Positions 1 through 13,582 are shown, counted from the first letter of the stretch. The stretch: 64,000 bases of DNA from Plutella xylostella (GCF_932276165.1 NC_064007.1:4536001-4600000); one strand, 5' to 3'. Numbers and translations: made by a program. The notes: generated from the letters alone by a model not told the origin.

Positions 1-205
1 CACCCCCAATTCTTTTTTTTACTATTTAGTGTCATATTTTTGTAGCGGTTCATACAACACATATTCCCATCAAATTTCATCACTGTAGTACTTATAGTTT
101 CCGAGTAAATCGGCTGTGACAGACGGACAGACGGACAGACGGACAGACGGACATGACGAAACTATAAGGGTTCCGTTTTTGCCATTTTGGCTACGGAACC
201 CTAAC
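1..205. repeat. Dispersed lepidopteran repeat with GACGGACA tandem
   Basis: The sequence contains about five units of GACGGACA (roughly 118-154) followed by AAACTATAAGGGTTCCG and a mirrored CGGAACCCTAA end. The words GGGTTCCG and CGGAACCC are inverted copies, so the 3' part can fold into a hairpin. I recall this module as very common in moth and butterfly genomes, but I cannot assign it to a class. It is cut off by the window start, so its 5' end is unknown. Confidence 0.6.
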
Positions 206-229
206 AAAAAGGACGACAAAACTAACTTT

Positions 230-282
230 AAGGAAAGGAAAACATTCAAAGGCGAAGCGAAACTCGCACCGGGCAGCTAGTC
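230..282 (+). repeat. Possible Helitron 3'-end fragment
   Basis: AAAGGCGAAGCGAAACTCGCACCGGGCAGCTAG resembles the last 35 bases of the Lep1-like Helitrons elsewhere in the window (AAGGCGAAGCGAAGCGCGCGGGAACAGCTAG) and ends with the same CTAG followed by T. The upstream body does not match those copies, so it is either a truncated copy or a related family. Confidence 0.4.
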
Positions 283-555
283 ATTCACAATTATAATAGG
301 TAGGGTTTTTTAACAACTTTCGTTTATTTAGAATCCTGACTGTAAATTCAAATTTTTTTTCAAATTCAAATGGTTTAATCGACGTAAAATTTTACAATTA
401 TTTGTCGATAGTCATCTACCACCATTTCACAAAGGCCCCGTCATTGAGAAGGAAAGAAATGGCGAAAGAAACCCGAAAATGGCGATAGTAAGATATCTAG
501 ATATTGTTGTTGTAAGGATACCTAGCTATTAGTATTGCCTTTGATGTTTGAAACT

Positions 556-1262
556 CAATCTGGTCAATATTGTATTGCTTCTAAGGTTATATTAGCAGCT
601 ACGACTGTACCTAATATACTATCCGTCTATTTAGCTAAGTTCAATTTCAAACATTATTTAGGTATTTACCTAGCTTTTATACAAGTAGGTAGGTACAAAA
701 CAAACTGTAATGTAAATTTTATTTATATTATTATGTTTTGAAGGTTTTAACTCTGAGTTTAAAACGTTTCTTTGGAAGACGAAGAAGAATAATATTAATT
801 ATTGTTTTATTATAATTTATTATGGTTTGTTTATTACTTACTGCAATATGTAGTCTTTGAGCTTTTCTTAACCCACTTGTAACGAGAAAAATAAATACGA
901 TCTACGAAACATACATTTGATTATTTATTTTTCTCGTTACAAGTGGGTTAAGAAAAGCTCAAAGACTACATATTGCAGTAAGTAATAAACAAACCATAAT
1001 AAATTATAATAAAACAACAAGTAATATTATTCTTCTTCGTCTTCCAAAGAAACGCTTTAAACTCAGGGTTATACCTTCAAAACATAATAATATAAATAAA
1101 ATTAACATTACAGTTTGTTTTGTACCTACCTACTTGTATAAAAGCTAGGTAAATACCTAAATAATGTTTGAAATTGAACTTAGCTAAATAGACGGATAGT
1201 ATATTAGGTACAGTCGTAGCTGCTAATATAAACTTAGAAGCAATACAATATTGACCAGATTG
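556..1262. repeat. Long fold-back: ~340-bp arms, 24-nt loop
   Basis: The left arm (about 556-897) is the reverse complement of the right arm (about 922-1262), separated by roughly 24 nt. Reading the arms against each other I count about seven mismatches, so roughly 98% identity. The arms run from CAATCTGGTCAA to TTGACCAGATTG. There is no transposase ORF inside, and the 68-codon ORF in the left arm is not credible. It could be a fold-back transposon, a recent inverted duplication, or a hairpin-RNA (siRNA) source. No clear TSD is seen at its ends. Confidence 0.9.
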
Positions 1263-1356
1263 TATTCAGTAAACTCATAATATTTTACGTAACTTTTTTA
1301 AAGAACTATGTGTGTCTTTAAAGGAACTAAGAAATAGTAACAAGAAGGAGAGTCTT

Positions 1357-1509
1357 AGTGCCAATTTCTCCATAGTCGGTTATCTAACTGACAGGAATGA
1401 TTAATAAATTATACGTCATCTCCATATAAAATTCATGACAGATGTGTCAAAAGTCAACCACTACTCCCTGGTTATTTATGCTCTAACCGACTATGGAGAA
1501 ATTGGCACT
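1357..1509 (+). mobile_element. MITE, family A (AGTGCCAATTTCTCC TIRs), copy 1
   Basis: This short non-coding element has terminal inverted repeats of about 25 bp, AGTGCCAATTTCTCCATAGT at the left and its complement at the right. A second copy lies at 13583-13739 in the opposite internal orientation. Shared internal words include GTATAATTTATTAA (in reverse complement) and CAAAAGTCAACCACTA. The TSD is unclear. The transposase that moved it is not in the window. Confidence 0.85.
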
Positions 1510-3117
1510 TAACTTGGATTGAACGAAACTTCTAATCGAAAGACCAAAAATACTCGGAGACTTGGAATCATGTATGCTCTAAATATAGCGAAATTCATCC
1601 AAGAAGGCCTAAGGTCGTAAATCAAAGTTATTGGTACAGAAACGGTGCTATATTTTTACGGGATTATTCGTAATCGCTCGCTCGGGACTTTATGTTTCCC
1701 AATTCTGCGTATAGATGGCACTGTTAAGATTTTTTTGAATAACGTTATTCTTGTTAGTCTGTTAGATTTTTTTAAAGATAGAACATTTAGATCATCAGTT
1801 TTGAACATAATATTAAGCACCTACTTGCTAAAAATCTAAACGAATATTGTACCAAACATCATTTTAGGCACGGACATAAAGTCTGTGGAGGGACAATCTT
1901 TTATTTAAAAAACAGCAATTTATAAGTGTTTGTTTCATAAGTAGGTACTTACATATTTTTTCTTCTTTACTGTAATCCCCAAAATTGAAATATTAAATAC
2001 TTACTTAACTCTTTTTACTTTATTACAGGTACGTTCAATCAGGAGCTATTCAACAAAATTACCCCCCCATAAGAAACGGGGTAAGTTTGCAAGCACGATT
2101 CAAATTCAAAATTAAATTTCTCCCCTTATGTTGAGTTTAGTCAAACCACGCGTTTGATGCTTATCCAAACGAAAACCCTGCTCTGAATATACGCAACTTA
2201 TCAATCAACGTTTGACATTTCAAACGAGACTTTATTCTTATGACATGTCGTTGGTTTTTTGATTGCCGCCTCGTATCGTTGGGCTCAATTTTAATTTGCT
2301 ACCATTTTCGTGACATGAAGTGTAATCGTTTTAATCAGAAGAGAAAGTCTTGTTTAAATTTTCTATTAAAGCTGCGGGATGAGTCGTAGAACAAAAGACG
2401 TATCTGAGATCTATTAATAAGAGTGTTTAATTTAATAGTACGGTTGGCAGAGTAAAACTTTTAACTTGTTGGAATAATATAAATATGTAGATATTTAATT
2501 TTTATTAGCTCATGTTATGTCCGGTCACAAGTCAATGTTATACCGTTTTTACAAACAAATTTTGATGAGAAACAAAGCCAGAATCAACTGATCGGTGTAA
2601 TAATATATAAAATATGTTTTAAGTTTCCCTAAATAGTCTTTTGTCCCTGTATCGTTGTCTAAATTAGTTCATGACTCTACCTCTAGACTTTCACAAAGTA
2701 GGTATACCTACAGATACATAGACAAGGTACGGCCATACTAGTTATCATTAACATTTATTGCTGGCAGTGATATTGTCCGACAACCTTCATTCGCACCCAT
2801 CCTGTAGACACGTAAATTACATAACTCTACGTGCATAAAGCTCTATCCAATGTTAATCTATTTTAAATAAGTACATGTCTTTTCCTGTTTTGCCATTTCA
2901 AAATGGATTTTAGCTACCTATTTCAGATTTTTCTGCCAACCTTACCACGAGTTGTCACAGCGCCGTACGCGAGTCAGATTAATGGCTTTATTTAAATTAT
3001 TCTGTTATATTTTCTCGTTTTGTTTTATTATACGTACATTACTTAATTTCCTTTGGCCGTTGTCTCTTGCATCTATAGGCAATACAACTGCATAACCTGG
3101 GTAATCATAATAATAAT
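1510..3117. other. Unassigned AT-rich stretch
   Basis: I see no gene, RNA or recognisable repeat here. Short ORFs (for example 1645-1839, which begins in the preceding spacer) have no domain-like composition and are taken as chance. Confidence 0.5.
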
Positions 3118-3180
3118 ATGCTCACGACTGTAATCCTCGAAGGGGTAGTCAGAGGTGACTCGCAAGCGAGCCGCGAGCGA
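3118..3180 (+). repeat. Dispersed repeat fragment (family R), copy 1
   Basis: TGCTCACGACTGTAATCC, then a GTAGTC-AGAGGTGACTCGCAAGCG block, is shared with 40971-41025, which reads TGTTTGTAATCCCCGAATGTGTAGTC and GAGTGACTCGCAAGCG in the same orientation. The parent element is not identified. Confidence 0.5.
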
Positions 3181-6100
3181 GACGACAGTATCATAACTGC
3201 CATTTTTGACAAAAACAACAATAACCTTGAAAAAATAACGTCTCATTAATTTACTTACCAATATATATTTGAGCAAAAAATAGATTAGTCAACAAAATCA
3301 GGAGAACCATTAGCGAACTTTATCGTCGATTAATATCAAAGTAATTTCGTTTGTTATTTATTATAGTTTTTTTTACACACCGCTCGTAATATTCACCGCA
3401 TTATATTCAGTCTAAACCTGCGTCCTAATTCTGTACGGCAAGGAGATGCTAAAGCGATTTCCAAGTGAAAGTATTCAGGACAGGCCTACCACCGCAAACT
3501 TGTTTGACAACGGTTTTCACATTCAAATTATTGTATTATTGAATTTGACACTAATTACTTCGTAAATGTTACTTAGTTTTGACTTCGCGATCGCCCACCT
3601 GGTCGAAAATCAAACTAAACAAAACCTGGGGAGTGGGGGTATGATGTTCAATCGTGCATTATTTTTAAAAGTTTTAACCAATTAACCCATAAAGAGAATA
3701 GGATATTTCCTGGACATTGTAGGAGTATTTTTTACTCTGAAGCTACTGTTGATATGTTGCTACGCTCGCTTTAGACTTGCTTCGATACAAACAATACCAC
3801 ATTAATGTAGACTTAGCGTGTTCAAACTACCTTAATACAGATTAGGGGAACTTGCATATAAACTTAATGGTCTTTTTGATATTACAACTAATACAAGAAT
3901 GTTGGTACTAAAAACGAGCTAATTTTACACGTTTGACGATAAAAAGTTTGATTGATTGTTTTATGTTCGGATTTCGGTTGTAAAAAGCTCATTTGTTTTT
4001 AATTTAACTGATTCGGAACACGGTAAAGAAAGGGTACTTGTTAGAAATGCTTGGTCCTTGGAAATAAAATACCATAGACAAGTAAGAGCGCCCATTGATT
4101 ACTCTTTAATGGTTCAAAACGCTCATTATACATTTAGCCGTCGAGCCGAGCGGACGTGCTCGCTGTGTGGTGTGCATACTAAACGTGGCTGGCCGGAACC
4201 CTCTATTTGAATTTAGAACAATTTTAATCCGCAATCTGATGTGGGTAAATCTTGACAGCCACTTTGTTTATACATGTTGATTTAAATCTGAAATTATGAT
4301 GGATAAATATTAAAACATTCTCTGTTGCATTTATGTATCAAAGGATTCTGTCCAGTATTGTCATGCAGGCCACTATAATTATTGGAATCACGTATCATTA
4401 ATGCAATAGTGAAAGTGTTACAGACACTCATACCGATAATACCAATATTGAGGTACGCAAAAACTTAAATTTATTAACAGCTCGTGAAAAACAATAATAA
4501 AACACCGAATATACAGCTCATTATTTACATGCATTTTGTAATGATTTCACACAATTAAAATGATTGAACAAACCAAATCCTTTGTTCTGCGAAATATCTG
4601 TGTGGACTCAAAACTATACAATATTTTAATGGATCCGATTTTATTTATGAATTTAAAATATTCATAGTTCATGCGAAATTTAAATTTCGGGCCCGAACTT
4701 GCGACGTCCTTAAGTCCTAAGGGCATAGTCAGTGGCTGGGTAAACTAAACATTGCAAGTAGTGTCGAGCCAAGAAAAACATAGTGTGTTCCCCGCTCCAA
4801 CATTACCTAGACCTAGACAGTTCTAGTCTATTTCTGACTGTATTGGATTTACTGCCAATGCACGGGCTAGCGTCAATCTTGAGGCACTGGATTGGATGAT
4901 CACATTTTTAAAAGACAGTGGTCGATGTAATTGATTTCTTGACTTCTGACTGAAACAAAAGGAGTAAATAAAATTATATGGGGGATAAATTAAGGCTCTA
5001 TGTCTCTACAACCTCGAAGTTCCGAATCTGATGAACCGAGTTCCTCTAAAAAAACAACGGAACCTCGCTCTCAATTAATTAGCAGTGTCGGAATTTACAG
5101 GAAAATTCACAACGCGATAACGGATGATTCGAAACTTTCATTTCTTCGAGTCAGTATACCACGTCCATTCTTTTTCTGCTCCTAAACTGTTCAGTCAAGT
5201 TGAGCCGTCTAGCCTATTGATTTTGCGGAAGTAACGGAACGTCTCAATGCGATCTGGGAATACATTCCTCCGTAATATTTCCCGATGCATTTGAATGTCC
5301 TTTACATAGACCATTCATCTCGGGATGTTGTGGCTTCTCCGGGGTACTGGCTGTCCAATTTTCAGCGATGTCATGAGTTAAGATATAAATGGAGGGTGCA
5401 GATATGACTGATTGTAAGGATGCCTGGGAGATGATAGTTGTTGTTGTATATGTGGTGATAAGAGATAGGGTTTAAATAGTCTGTTATTGTTTTCGTGGGG
5501 CTGAGGATATGGAAATGATTCTGATTAAATAAAATATATTATGAACCCAACGCATAATGTATTCATGCGTAGGGTTATATTTATGAAAAACTACCTAAGA
5601 TTTTTCTTTTTAGTCTGTTTACAATTCATTTTATATCCAGCAACAACAAAAAATTATAAAACAGGCGACCTAATTGCTTGTACCAGGCATCTGTAACAGT
5701 AAATCAAATTAAAATGCACCACATTGACATTCAACGGCAAAACATCACATAGTTGGAAGATCCAGCTATCTTTGCTTTTATTACATGGAATTTCCGAGCG
5801 TATATGAAATATCCTGAAACCCTATTCAGACATGGCGGGGTTGCCAGTTGCAATAATTTACATTGTACGAGCCACCGTGTTAAGGGTTGATGTTTTAATA
5901 AAAAGCGCAGATTTACATAGTAGCTGGCATTGTGGTGCCTCGAAAATTTAGATTGGATGCTAATGTGCCGTCGTATAAAATATGCTGCGTTTTTATGTTG
6001 CGGGAAGAGAAATAATACAGTAGGTGCGAAATTGGGTCAGTCGTTATTTATGACTGTAACAATGCCGAGTATTCGCACGCTGTTATTGATGAAAGGGAAT

Positions 6101-9100
6101 CCGATAGCAAACATCGATCCCGCTACATAAAACACTTCGCCACCCAATTCCAGGGATTTATTACCACTAAATCGTGAACAACTATTATTCTTATCTGTAA
6201 CCCGAATACCCCAATTACCGCCGAAATCCAGACGATACCCGATGAATATTCAGCCGTTGAGGCGATCTTTTTCTCAGTTCGTACATAAAACAACAATGAG
6301 CCGGCGACCAACTGACCCCTGGGAGGAAGGCCCGCATTCCATCAATGTGCAGGATTAACCGAACGATTGGGCCTTGACCACAGTGATAAGCTGTTAGTGG
6401 ATCGCCTCGGAAAACGGGAAATTATCAACTGAAGCTGTGATCCCATTATCAGTTTCGGCTTTCGGATTTTCAATTACGCTTTTCGTGTTTACCTATCTTT
6501 ATTAGGGATTTTGGGCTCATCTATCATTTAGTCAATTTAGTGTATGCGAATACATAAAATTGAAAAGTAATTTTTTAAGTTTATTATTAAGAGTGATTAT
6601 GGCCATTTAAAAGAAGGACTTTATTCAATCTGTTGTTAAGTTTTCAAAATGTTGCACGTTCTCTCTTACTCAGTAGTTTGTGTGTAGTTTCGCTAGACAA
6701 ACTCGATTTGGCCTCGTCTATTGTATCCGCTCTCATCCCTCGCTTCGCTCCTCACTCTAGTTTAACCTTACTAATCCAAGTTTAGTTACTTTCAGAATTA
6801 GATTATCGACCGTAGGAAACTCTCGAATGCTTGCTACTCGGTTAACAAAAGATAATCGGAGGACAAAGTTTGTGTTGTTATTTTATGGGTAGCGGAATAA
6901 TACATCCTTTTGAGACTATATCGTAGAAGATATAAAAAGGGCATGAAATATAAAAAGCAAAACTAAATAGGTACTTATGTTGTATGATTCAAAAAACAGA
7001 AGGAAATTAATAATAGTGCCTCTGTAATTGCTACGGTCAATATTATTATTCGTTTAAACTAATTTGAAGTTGAAGTCATAACAAATTAAACTTCAGTCAA
7101 AGAGGTTCCGGTTTAATTCAATATAGAAAAGTTGAAAGGATTTAAGAGACAGTTGGAGAGTTCAAAACTTCACGGTGAAATCCACGGCGGTTTTCTTCGA
7201 ACTAACTTAAGAATGAAGTAATAACTAGTAGATTTTGTGATATTTCCGAATGCTAGCTCAAATCTATGCTATTTTACGTCTTCTTTTTTACGTCTTCTGG
7301 GACGTACTTATTCGCCCACAAATCTACAAAAAGTATATAATTAAATCTACTTTAAAATTATTACGGTCAAACTTCTTTGTTTTACATTTTTCGTTCATAA
7401 AATGTTTAACAGCTTTAAAACATTTTATTGACATAGTTAAACAAATATATTTTCTGTAGAATTTTATAACTCTTCATGCACTATTTAATAACACTCTTAA
7501 ATTAAAATTAACAATCTTACCCGTAAAGATACACGTACAAACACTATACTGCTAAAAGCAAAACCTACTTCAATAAAGTAGGAAGATCGGCAGGCAGTGT
7601 AAAGTAGTTCTTAACCACAGAAGCGCACTATATCCTTCGCCGAAGCATCTGACACAGTGATTAACTGTTTTAGTGACCTCAGATAGTAGAGATGTGCCTG
7701 AGTTCCGCTGCAAGAGCAATGCTTTAATTCCCAAGAACGCACTACGTAACTCCGGGTGATATAGAAAGGAAGCGGTCGAGGCGGCGGTGTGGCCGCTGCG
7801 GGGTGCCGCAAGGCGCTCTACTAGGTCACGCTTTATTTCCACTGTTTAGAATGTCTTTTATGTTTGTTTCTTGTTCCGCTGACGTGATATAAAGTGGAAA
7901 TTGAAATAGAAATCGCGGGAAATGAAAATGTTTAAGAAAACAAACAAAGTAAGATAGTCGTTGTATTTATGCTACGATTCATTTTTTTCTCGAAACTATT
8001 CATCTAAACAGAAAGAAAATGTATTTTAAAAATGTAAAATCCACAAAAGGTCCTTTAATCCCGGCAATCCCAAATATGACATCCAGAAGCGCATATTACA
8101 CTTCAAATTCCGAACCTCACTTAAAACTCGACGTCTAATCTGTTATTAAAACTCAGCCATCTCTCCTGAGACGCTATACCGACTTTCTGGACCGCAATCC
8201 ACCACGGCGTGTCTCTGGTACCTATGTAGATAAACTTTACTTTCAAGTCTGCAGTGTGCGCCCTCGGTAATATTTGCCACCACGGAGATTTTGGGGATTT
8301 CGTACAAAGTTATTTTGAGAGTACGGACGACTCTCACATGCTGTTCTAGGTATTTTCCTTGAATACTAACTTTAGTAATAAGCTAGAATGAAAGTGCAGA
8401 CTCGGCGCGATCGTCGACTGCACTATCAGTCATACTCAAGAGATTTATTTTTAATTTACATCTGTTTTATACAATGCTTTGAGACAATAATACATTTCAG
8501 TTTTCCTCGGTAAATGAAGATTTTAAATTGCAGCATCTATTTTAACGTCAGACTAAAAGATTGTTTTATAAAGCAATCACATTTAGTGGTGTCTGTCGTA
8601 AGCACTAAGAGAAATAGTAAACGTTTCTTCTCAGTCTTAGAATTGTATATTGGGTCTTGTAGTGTATTGAATTGTAATATTACTGTGGTTGTATGTGGGA
8701 TATCCTGGCCGCTACCCACTGGGGTGGAAATCCTGTTTTGAAGAGAACAACTTGCAATATTCATACGAACGTATGTGTCGCTTCATCTAGGAAGCTCAGA
8801 AATTCTGTAGTGAATTTCCTTGGTCTCACTGGGTCCGGTTTTTAGAATATCTTTGTGAATATTTTAAAGAAACATTTTCAAACCAACAACATGCATATTT
8901 TAGGTAATTTTAAGTAAGTACTTTAGGTAAGTCTTAACTGAAATTGAGTTTGCATTTATTACTATTAATAGGTATCTAATTTACTACGCATTTTATAACA
9001 CGATATCGATTTATGAAATGTCTTTATTAACAACGATTGCCGTAAATTAACAAAATACCCCATTCCTTTAACATCCCAATCCCAACAGAATGCTTACAAT

Positions 9101-10082
9101 AACAGCTATTCAAATTCATCAGCAATGAAACTCGCTTAGATTGACAAGTTCCAGACGGTTCTGCATCTGTATCTGTTTACGGTCGGCTTCACAGCATCTC
9201 AACAGCCGAGTAAAGAAGCAAACTAACTTTGTGTACAAGTTCTAAATCTGCGTAACTATGTACACGGCGAGCTACCCGATTAATCCTTCTCTATACTTGT
9301 TCTTCTGTGTAATCCAGTTCGTGGCGGTTAGAACCGGATCGGGCCGGTCCACTCCGGTTATATCTGATTTAAAATTATAAACAAGCACTTAGAGTTGCAC
9401 CAGTTTGCACAGCCGCGCTGGGACCGGGGTGGAATCGATGTTTTGGGTTGCCAGTGATTTATGGGTTGATTTTAATCTGTTGAACGTTTCGGACCTCCGG
9501 GATTCGGTGCCTCGGCAAATCGAGGTGTAATTTTACCGGAAGCGCAGCCGTTTATGTTTAGGTTCTCTACTGTTGCTACTGAACCCGTTTTAATTGATTG
9601 AGTTTAAAGTTTTTATTAAGTTATTGTTGTTGTTGAGAATTTACTTTAATAATATTCGTATAGTACACAAAAATGTCCTTTTGCAATGTTTTACTCTGGT
9701 TTTACAACGGTTGTCTGGGAGAGCTCACTTTTAGCGTTTATGCTATGCAAATAATAATAATTATTATTATACAATCTCTTTTTTGCAATAAATGCACGGA
9801 CCTGCTTAAGCATTTGACTTATTGAATTGCATCTTTAACCGAATTATTAATCCGAGAATCTAGGAGCGAACGGTCGGAGCGGCGCATAATATCCGCAAAA
9901 CTTTGCAGTTACCAACCGACTCACAAACGGAGTTGGATGGCAACCGACTTGCGTTTGAAAAATGAATTGTCTGCACTTCAAATATATGGCTGTAGTTGTG
10001 AAAAATATGAAAAGTTTCCCCGTGACGCGGTTTAGTGTGTCGAAGTCGCATTCATTGGAGTTCTGCGATTTTGGACAGTGCA
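3181..10082. other. Unassigned 6.9-kb stretch
   Basis: This is mostly AT-rich sequence with moderately GC-richer islands near 4680-4900, 7600-7830 and 9300-9560. ORFs of 60-106 codons occur on both strands (for example 3956-4210 +, 7570-7842 -, 9847-10167 -), but none has a recognisable domain, a good splice context or homology to the latrophilin exon. It is probably intronic or upstream DNA of the gene at the right edge. Confidence 0.45.
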
Positions 10083-10133
10083 GTTTAGGAAAACATCGTG
10101 AGGAAACTTGTGCATTGTACCTACATGTAAAAA
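10083..10133 (+). repeat. LINE-type repeat fragment (GGAAAACATCGTGAGG)
   Basis: The string GGAAAACATCGTGAGGAAAC followed by CTGCAC- or TGTGCA-like sequence occurs here and at 30913-30962. I recall this word as widespread in lepidopteran dispersed repeats, probably of LINE origin. It is too short to classify. Confidence 0.45.
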
Positions 10134-10904
10134 TATACATATAGTAACTTGTGTAGCAATCAGACATGAACGACGATTCAAATTGCCAAAAAGGGTCTGT
10201 TTATTCTTCATAAAACTATCGTCAGTTTTACGGTTTTTTATTCTTTTTAGGTATGGTATTTTAAATAACAAAATGTATTTCTAACGCTTGTTACTGTTCA
10301 CAAACTTTAATACAAAGCTGTCTAAATTAAGCATAGCACTGTGTATAATTATAATTTTTACTGAAAATTGTGCGTGGGTTTACAAATATTCAAGCATATT
10401 CAAACGACCTTTTTCATTCAGTTCAATTAAATTCTATATGCATAGCTATTACCTGAATACATTTTAAATCCCCTATGTACACGTCACATAAAGTATTTTT
10501 AAATATTAATTAGTCTTGTGGGTAGGATTTCAGGGTAGCTATTACATATACCTATATCCTATATTCATTAACTAGATACACTAAAATGTCCTATATTATG
10601 TCAGTTGCATTAATTGTAATTTAAGTGAATTTACTATTCACCACCTTGTAGTAAAAAGTCTGTGAGGATTCGTAAAAACTTATACTTTGCATCATACTTA
10701 GAGGTAACATGTTAATACAAACTTTGTTTCAAAAACTAATTTGAATATGAAAGGGCCCAAATTAAAAGGTTGAATGAATAAACTTACACTTGGAAAGACA
10801 ATGGTTAAAGGGAAAAGTAACCCCTGACCTATTACGTACTATGTATTTTATTTATAAAGTTATATACTTACCGTATTCTTCCTAATAAAATCATAATAGA
10901 TAGA
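10134..10904. other. Unassigned stretch
   Basis: AT-rich sequence in which I see no gene or repeat. Confidence 0.45.
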
Positions 10905-10965
10905 GATTAGGGTACAAAAGGCGGTCTTATCACTTAAAGCGACCTCGGTCAGACAATTTTATAAT
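10905..10965 (-). repeat. LINE 3'-tail family T fragment
   Basis: AAGGCGGTCTTATCACTTAAAGCGAC matches, with changes, the hairpin word GGCGGTCTTATCGCTTAAAGCGAT of the other family T tails (14612, 15331, 28000, 60391), preceded by ATAGATAGAG. On the minus strand it reads as a non-LTR 3' end. Confidence 0.5.
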
Positions 10966-11024
10966 TGATATTTTACTTCGAGAATACAACAGCTTTTAAA
11001 ATAGGCGCTATAACGCCCAAAAAT

Positions 11025-11213
11025 GTCATCATCATCAGCCGGTAGCCCGTAGTTATCCACTGCTGGACATATTCCTATCTCCAGGGGCTCCACAACACTG
11101 GGTCGTCGACCTTCCTCATCCAGTCCTTATTGGCCTTCCATCTAAGATCGTCGGCCCAGTGGGCTGGACGGCGTCGTACAAACTACGTTTTTCCCACCAC
11201 ACGTTGTCTCCTT
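11025..11213 (-). pseudogene. RTE-clade LINE 3' fragment
   Basis: Read on the minus strand, the segment encodes a broken version of the RTE C-terminus: words equivalent to ARxPxHWADDLRWKA, DWMRKVDDPVLW and YVQQW, then a stop region and a (TGA)n tail seen here as TCATCATCATC. The order matches the C-termini of the RTE copies at 37731, 43297 and 60856. It has an internal stop and lost frame, so it is dead. It is severely 5'-truncated, as is normal for LINE insertions. Confidence 0.75.
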
Positions 11214-13014
11214 CAACTAGGCAGAAAAAAAATATAGTTAACCATAATTTCATTAATGATTTCTATAACTATTAATACGACTTACGGCACGACCCATTTA
11301 CGATTTCCTATCAGAAAACCAGGCCATGTAATTCCCTATAATTGCATCTTGAGATCACATTCAATAACATGTTTCAAGGGATCTACGAACATAATCCCTG
11401 CCTTACACATTTTATCACGAAACCAAACAGAGGGAAAACCGTAGTATAGTCGATCGAACATACACGTGTAGCTCTCCGTTCAAATTTGACTCTTATACCT
11501 TTGGAATTAGGAATAAGGAACATTTTATGTCTTGGACAGTCCAGAAATAAAACTCTTTTAGTATAAGTACCTACCTGTGTGGGTTTTATCGAAAATTTCA
11601 ATTTCGTTTCAATGTGTAAATAATTTGTTTATTTACTGTGGTGAGTTAGTGACGTGGTGGCAGGGTATCTCACTCAAACTTTTTATAACGAACCTGGAAA
11701 CAATTTTCAATTCAGTTTTGACACGTTGTTTGACCCCATTACTGATGAAAACTGAAGTTGTTGTAGCCTCGTTTGGCGGAAAATATGGCACCAGTAAAAA
11801 AATACTTTATCAATAATATTATTACCTACTCTATTTAGAAGTTCTAAAATAATTCTAAATTCTCCTGTTTCACAGGTGAGTCGTTAGAAGTAAGGTTAGA
11901 AGAAGTAAGTGGCTGAATTGTCATTGACCAAGTTCACGGTGAAGACTAAAATTTACCCGTTGTAAAGTTAGCATTGTCTAACTATAAACCGCACAACTAT
12001 AGCAAATTACGAGAATAAACAAGACCCATACATGTCAAAGACAGTCCATACATAAAATATACGAAAAGGGGACGGTGACAACACTCTAACTGTATTGATC
12101 GAGGGCATTAAGGATAATTATACAGAAATATACCGTATTAATATGTAAACACCTGTGCCTTATGAGCGTATTGTAACTAGAAACAATTTGGTTTGTCCAC
12201 AACGGGGTTGATAAACTGACAAGTTAATAGATCAATAGATATGTTCGTGGCATCGAATGGCTTAGAATATAAATTATTTATGTAAGTATGGCTTATTATT
12301 TTCGAGGCAACTAACAACTTAAAGGGTGACTAAATAATGACTAGAAAGGTAGCAGAAATATTTGACAAAGCCAGTGAAATAGGCGTAGATAAGACATTGA
12401 CGTAGAAACATGTATCAACAGTGGGATGCCAAATAAATTGCAACACTATTATTATTAGTGACAAATATAGGCTACTTTTAGTGTGAGCCATTAATTAATT
12501 TACTGGAAGTTTTTTATTTCTCAAATTGATTTACTTTTTTCTGTTTCAGGTATGATTACGAATTTTTTTCTTCAATCTACAGAGGGTAAGATTTGAAGAT
12601 AGAAAGAAGGGTGTCCCGTCATAATAAATCCTCTTTTACACATAAATTACATTCATCGAGAACCATAAATATAGCTTAAATCAATTAATAGGTTCAGCCC
12701 CTCAATATTCCCGTTATTATTCAAAAATAAATTCAAAGAAACGCCCTGTGTCTCCCCTAATTTGAATCTTATAAAATCACCCCTATATAATTTTGAATGC
12801 AAATTTTAATGAGTGCTGAGGTGAAAAAAAGTATAATTCATAGCAGTGCGAAATTATCTAATAGAATAATAACTCCCTTAGTAAAAATACACTGGCTTAG
12901 ATAATAATTAATTATAGATAATTTATCTAGTTCACATGATAAGAATAACTAAAATTAGACCTAACGTCATAGGTAGGTACGAATGCTTCATAAATACCTG
13001 TTACTTTTTTTTTA
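11214..13014. other. Unassigned stretch
   Basis: AT-rich, no recognisable gene. The ORFs at 11256-11444, 11383-11601 (-) and 11577-11816 overlap each other on both strands and look like chance. Confidence 0.45.
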
Positions 13015-13060
13015 AGTAGCAATAAGTGACCCACTGCTGGGTAAAGGCCATGGGGATACC
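13015..13060 (-). repeat. Possible RTE 3'-end remnant
   Basis: CCCACTGCTGGGTAAAGGCC resembles the reverse complement of the RTE C-terminal coding word (GGCCTATGTCCAGCAGTGG) of the better copies. Only about 45 bases can be matched. Confidence 0.3.
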
Positions 13061-13582
13061 TATTACTTATTGAACAATTTAGTAGTTTATCTCTTTTAAA
13101 TAACAACTTATTGACAAAAACCATTTAAAATTAGATCGCCAAAAAAATGAAGCTACGAAAAGAAATGAAAACAGCACCGGAAGTGGAACATTCGGAAGCT
13201 CGGTTCGAAATCGGAAAAGTCCTGTACGGCAAATGTCGGAGAGTTACTCTATACTGACGAAATCGAACGAACGAGAGCTGTCGTGCAATCGGCATGTTTA
13301 ACACAACGAGATAGAGTCGTTCGTTTTTTGTCGCATAAAGTGACCCCCCGGCCCAAGGCATGGATTTAAATGGGCTATCAATCAAAACGTTTGTCTGCTA
13401 CGATTTATCTTTCTCTGCCGCATATTAAAAGGGAAACCAGTATCCGACAGTCTCTCTGGCGTTATTACTCGTAGCTACATTTTTACGTCAAATTTAATAT
13501 GTTATATACAGTCGTGTTTGGTATCAATTTAGTATTTTATTTCATTGAAATAGTTATTCCGGTTGATTAAAAGGCTAGCTTT
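13061..13582. other. Unassigned stretch
   Basis: There is an 84-codon minus-strand ORF (13131-13385) without recognisable features. I see no other signal. Confidence 0.4.

Noticed and set aside
118..154. GACGGACA repeats as a possible CRISPR-like array
   Set aside because: Units are contiguous with no spacers; this is a microsatellite within a eukaryotic dispersed repeat. The same holds for the TCTG/CAGA runs in the Helitrons.
535..741. 68-codon ORF in the left arm of the fold-back
   Set aside because: Falls inside the inverted repeat, has no domain, and the mirrored arm does not keep the frame as a gene would.
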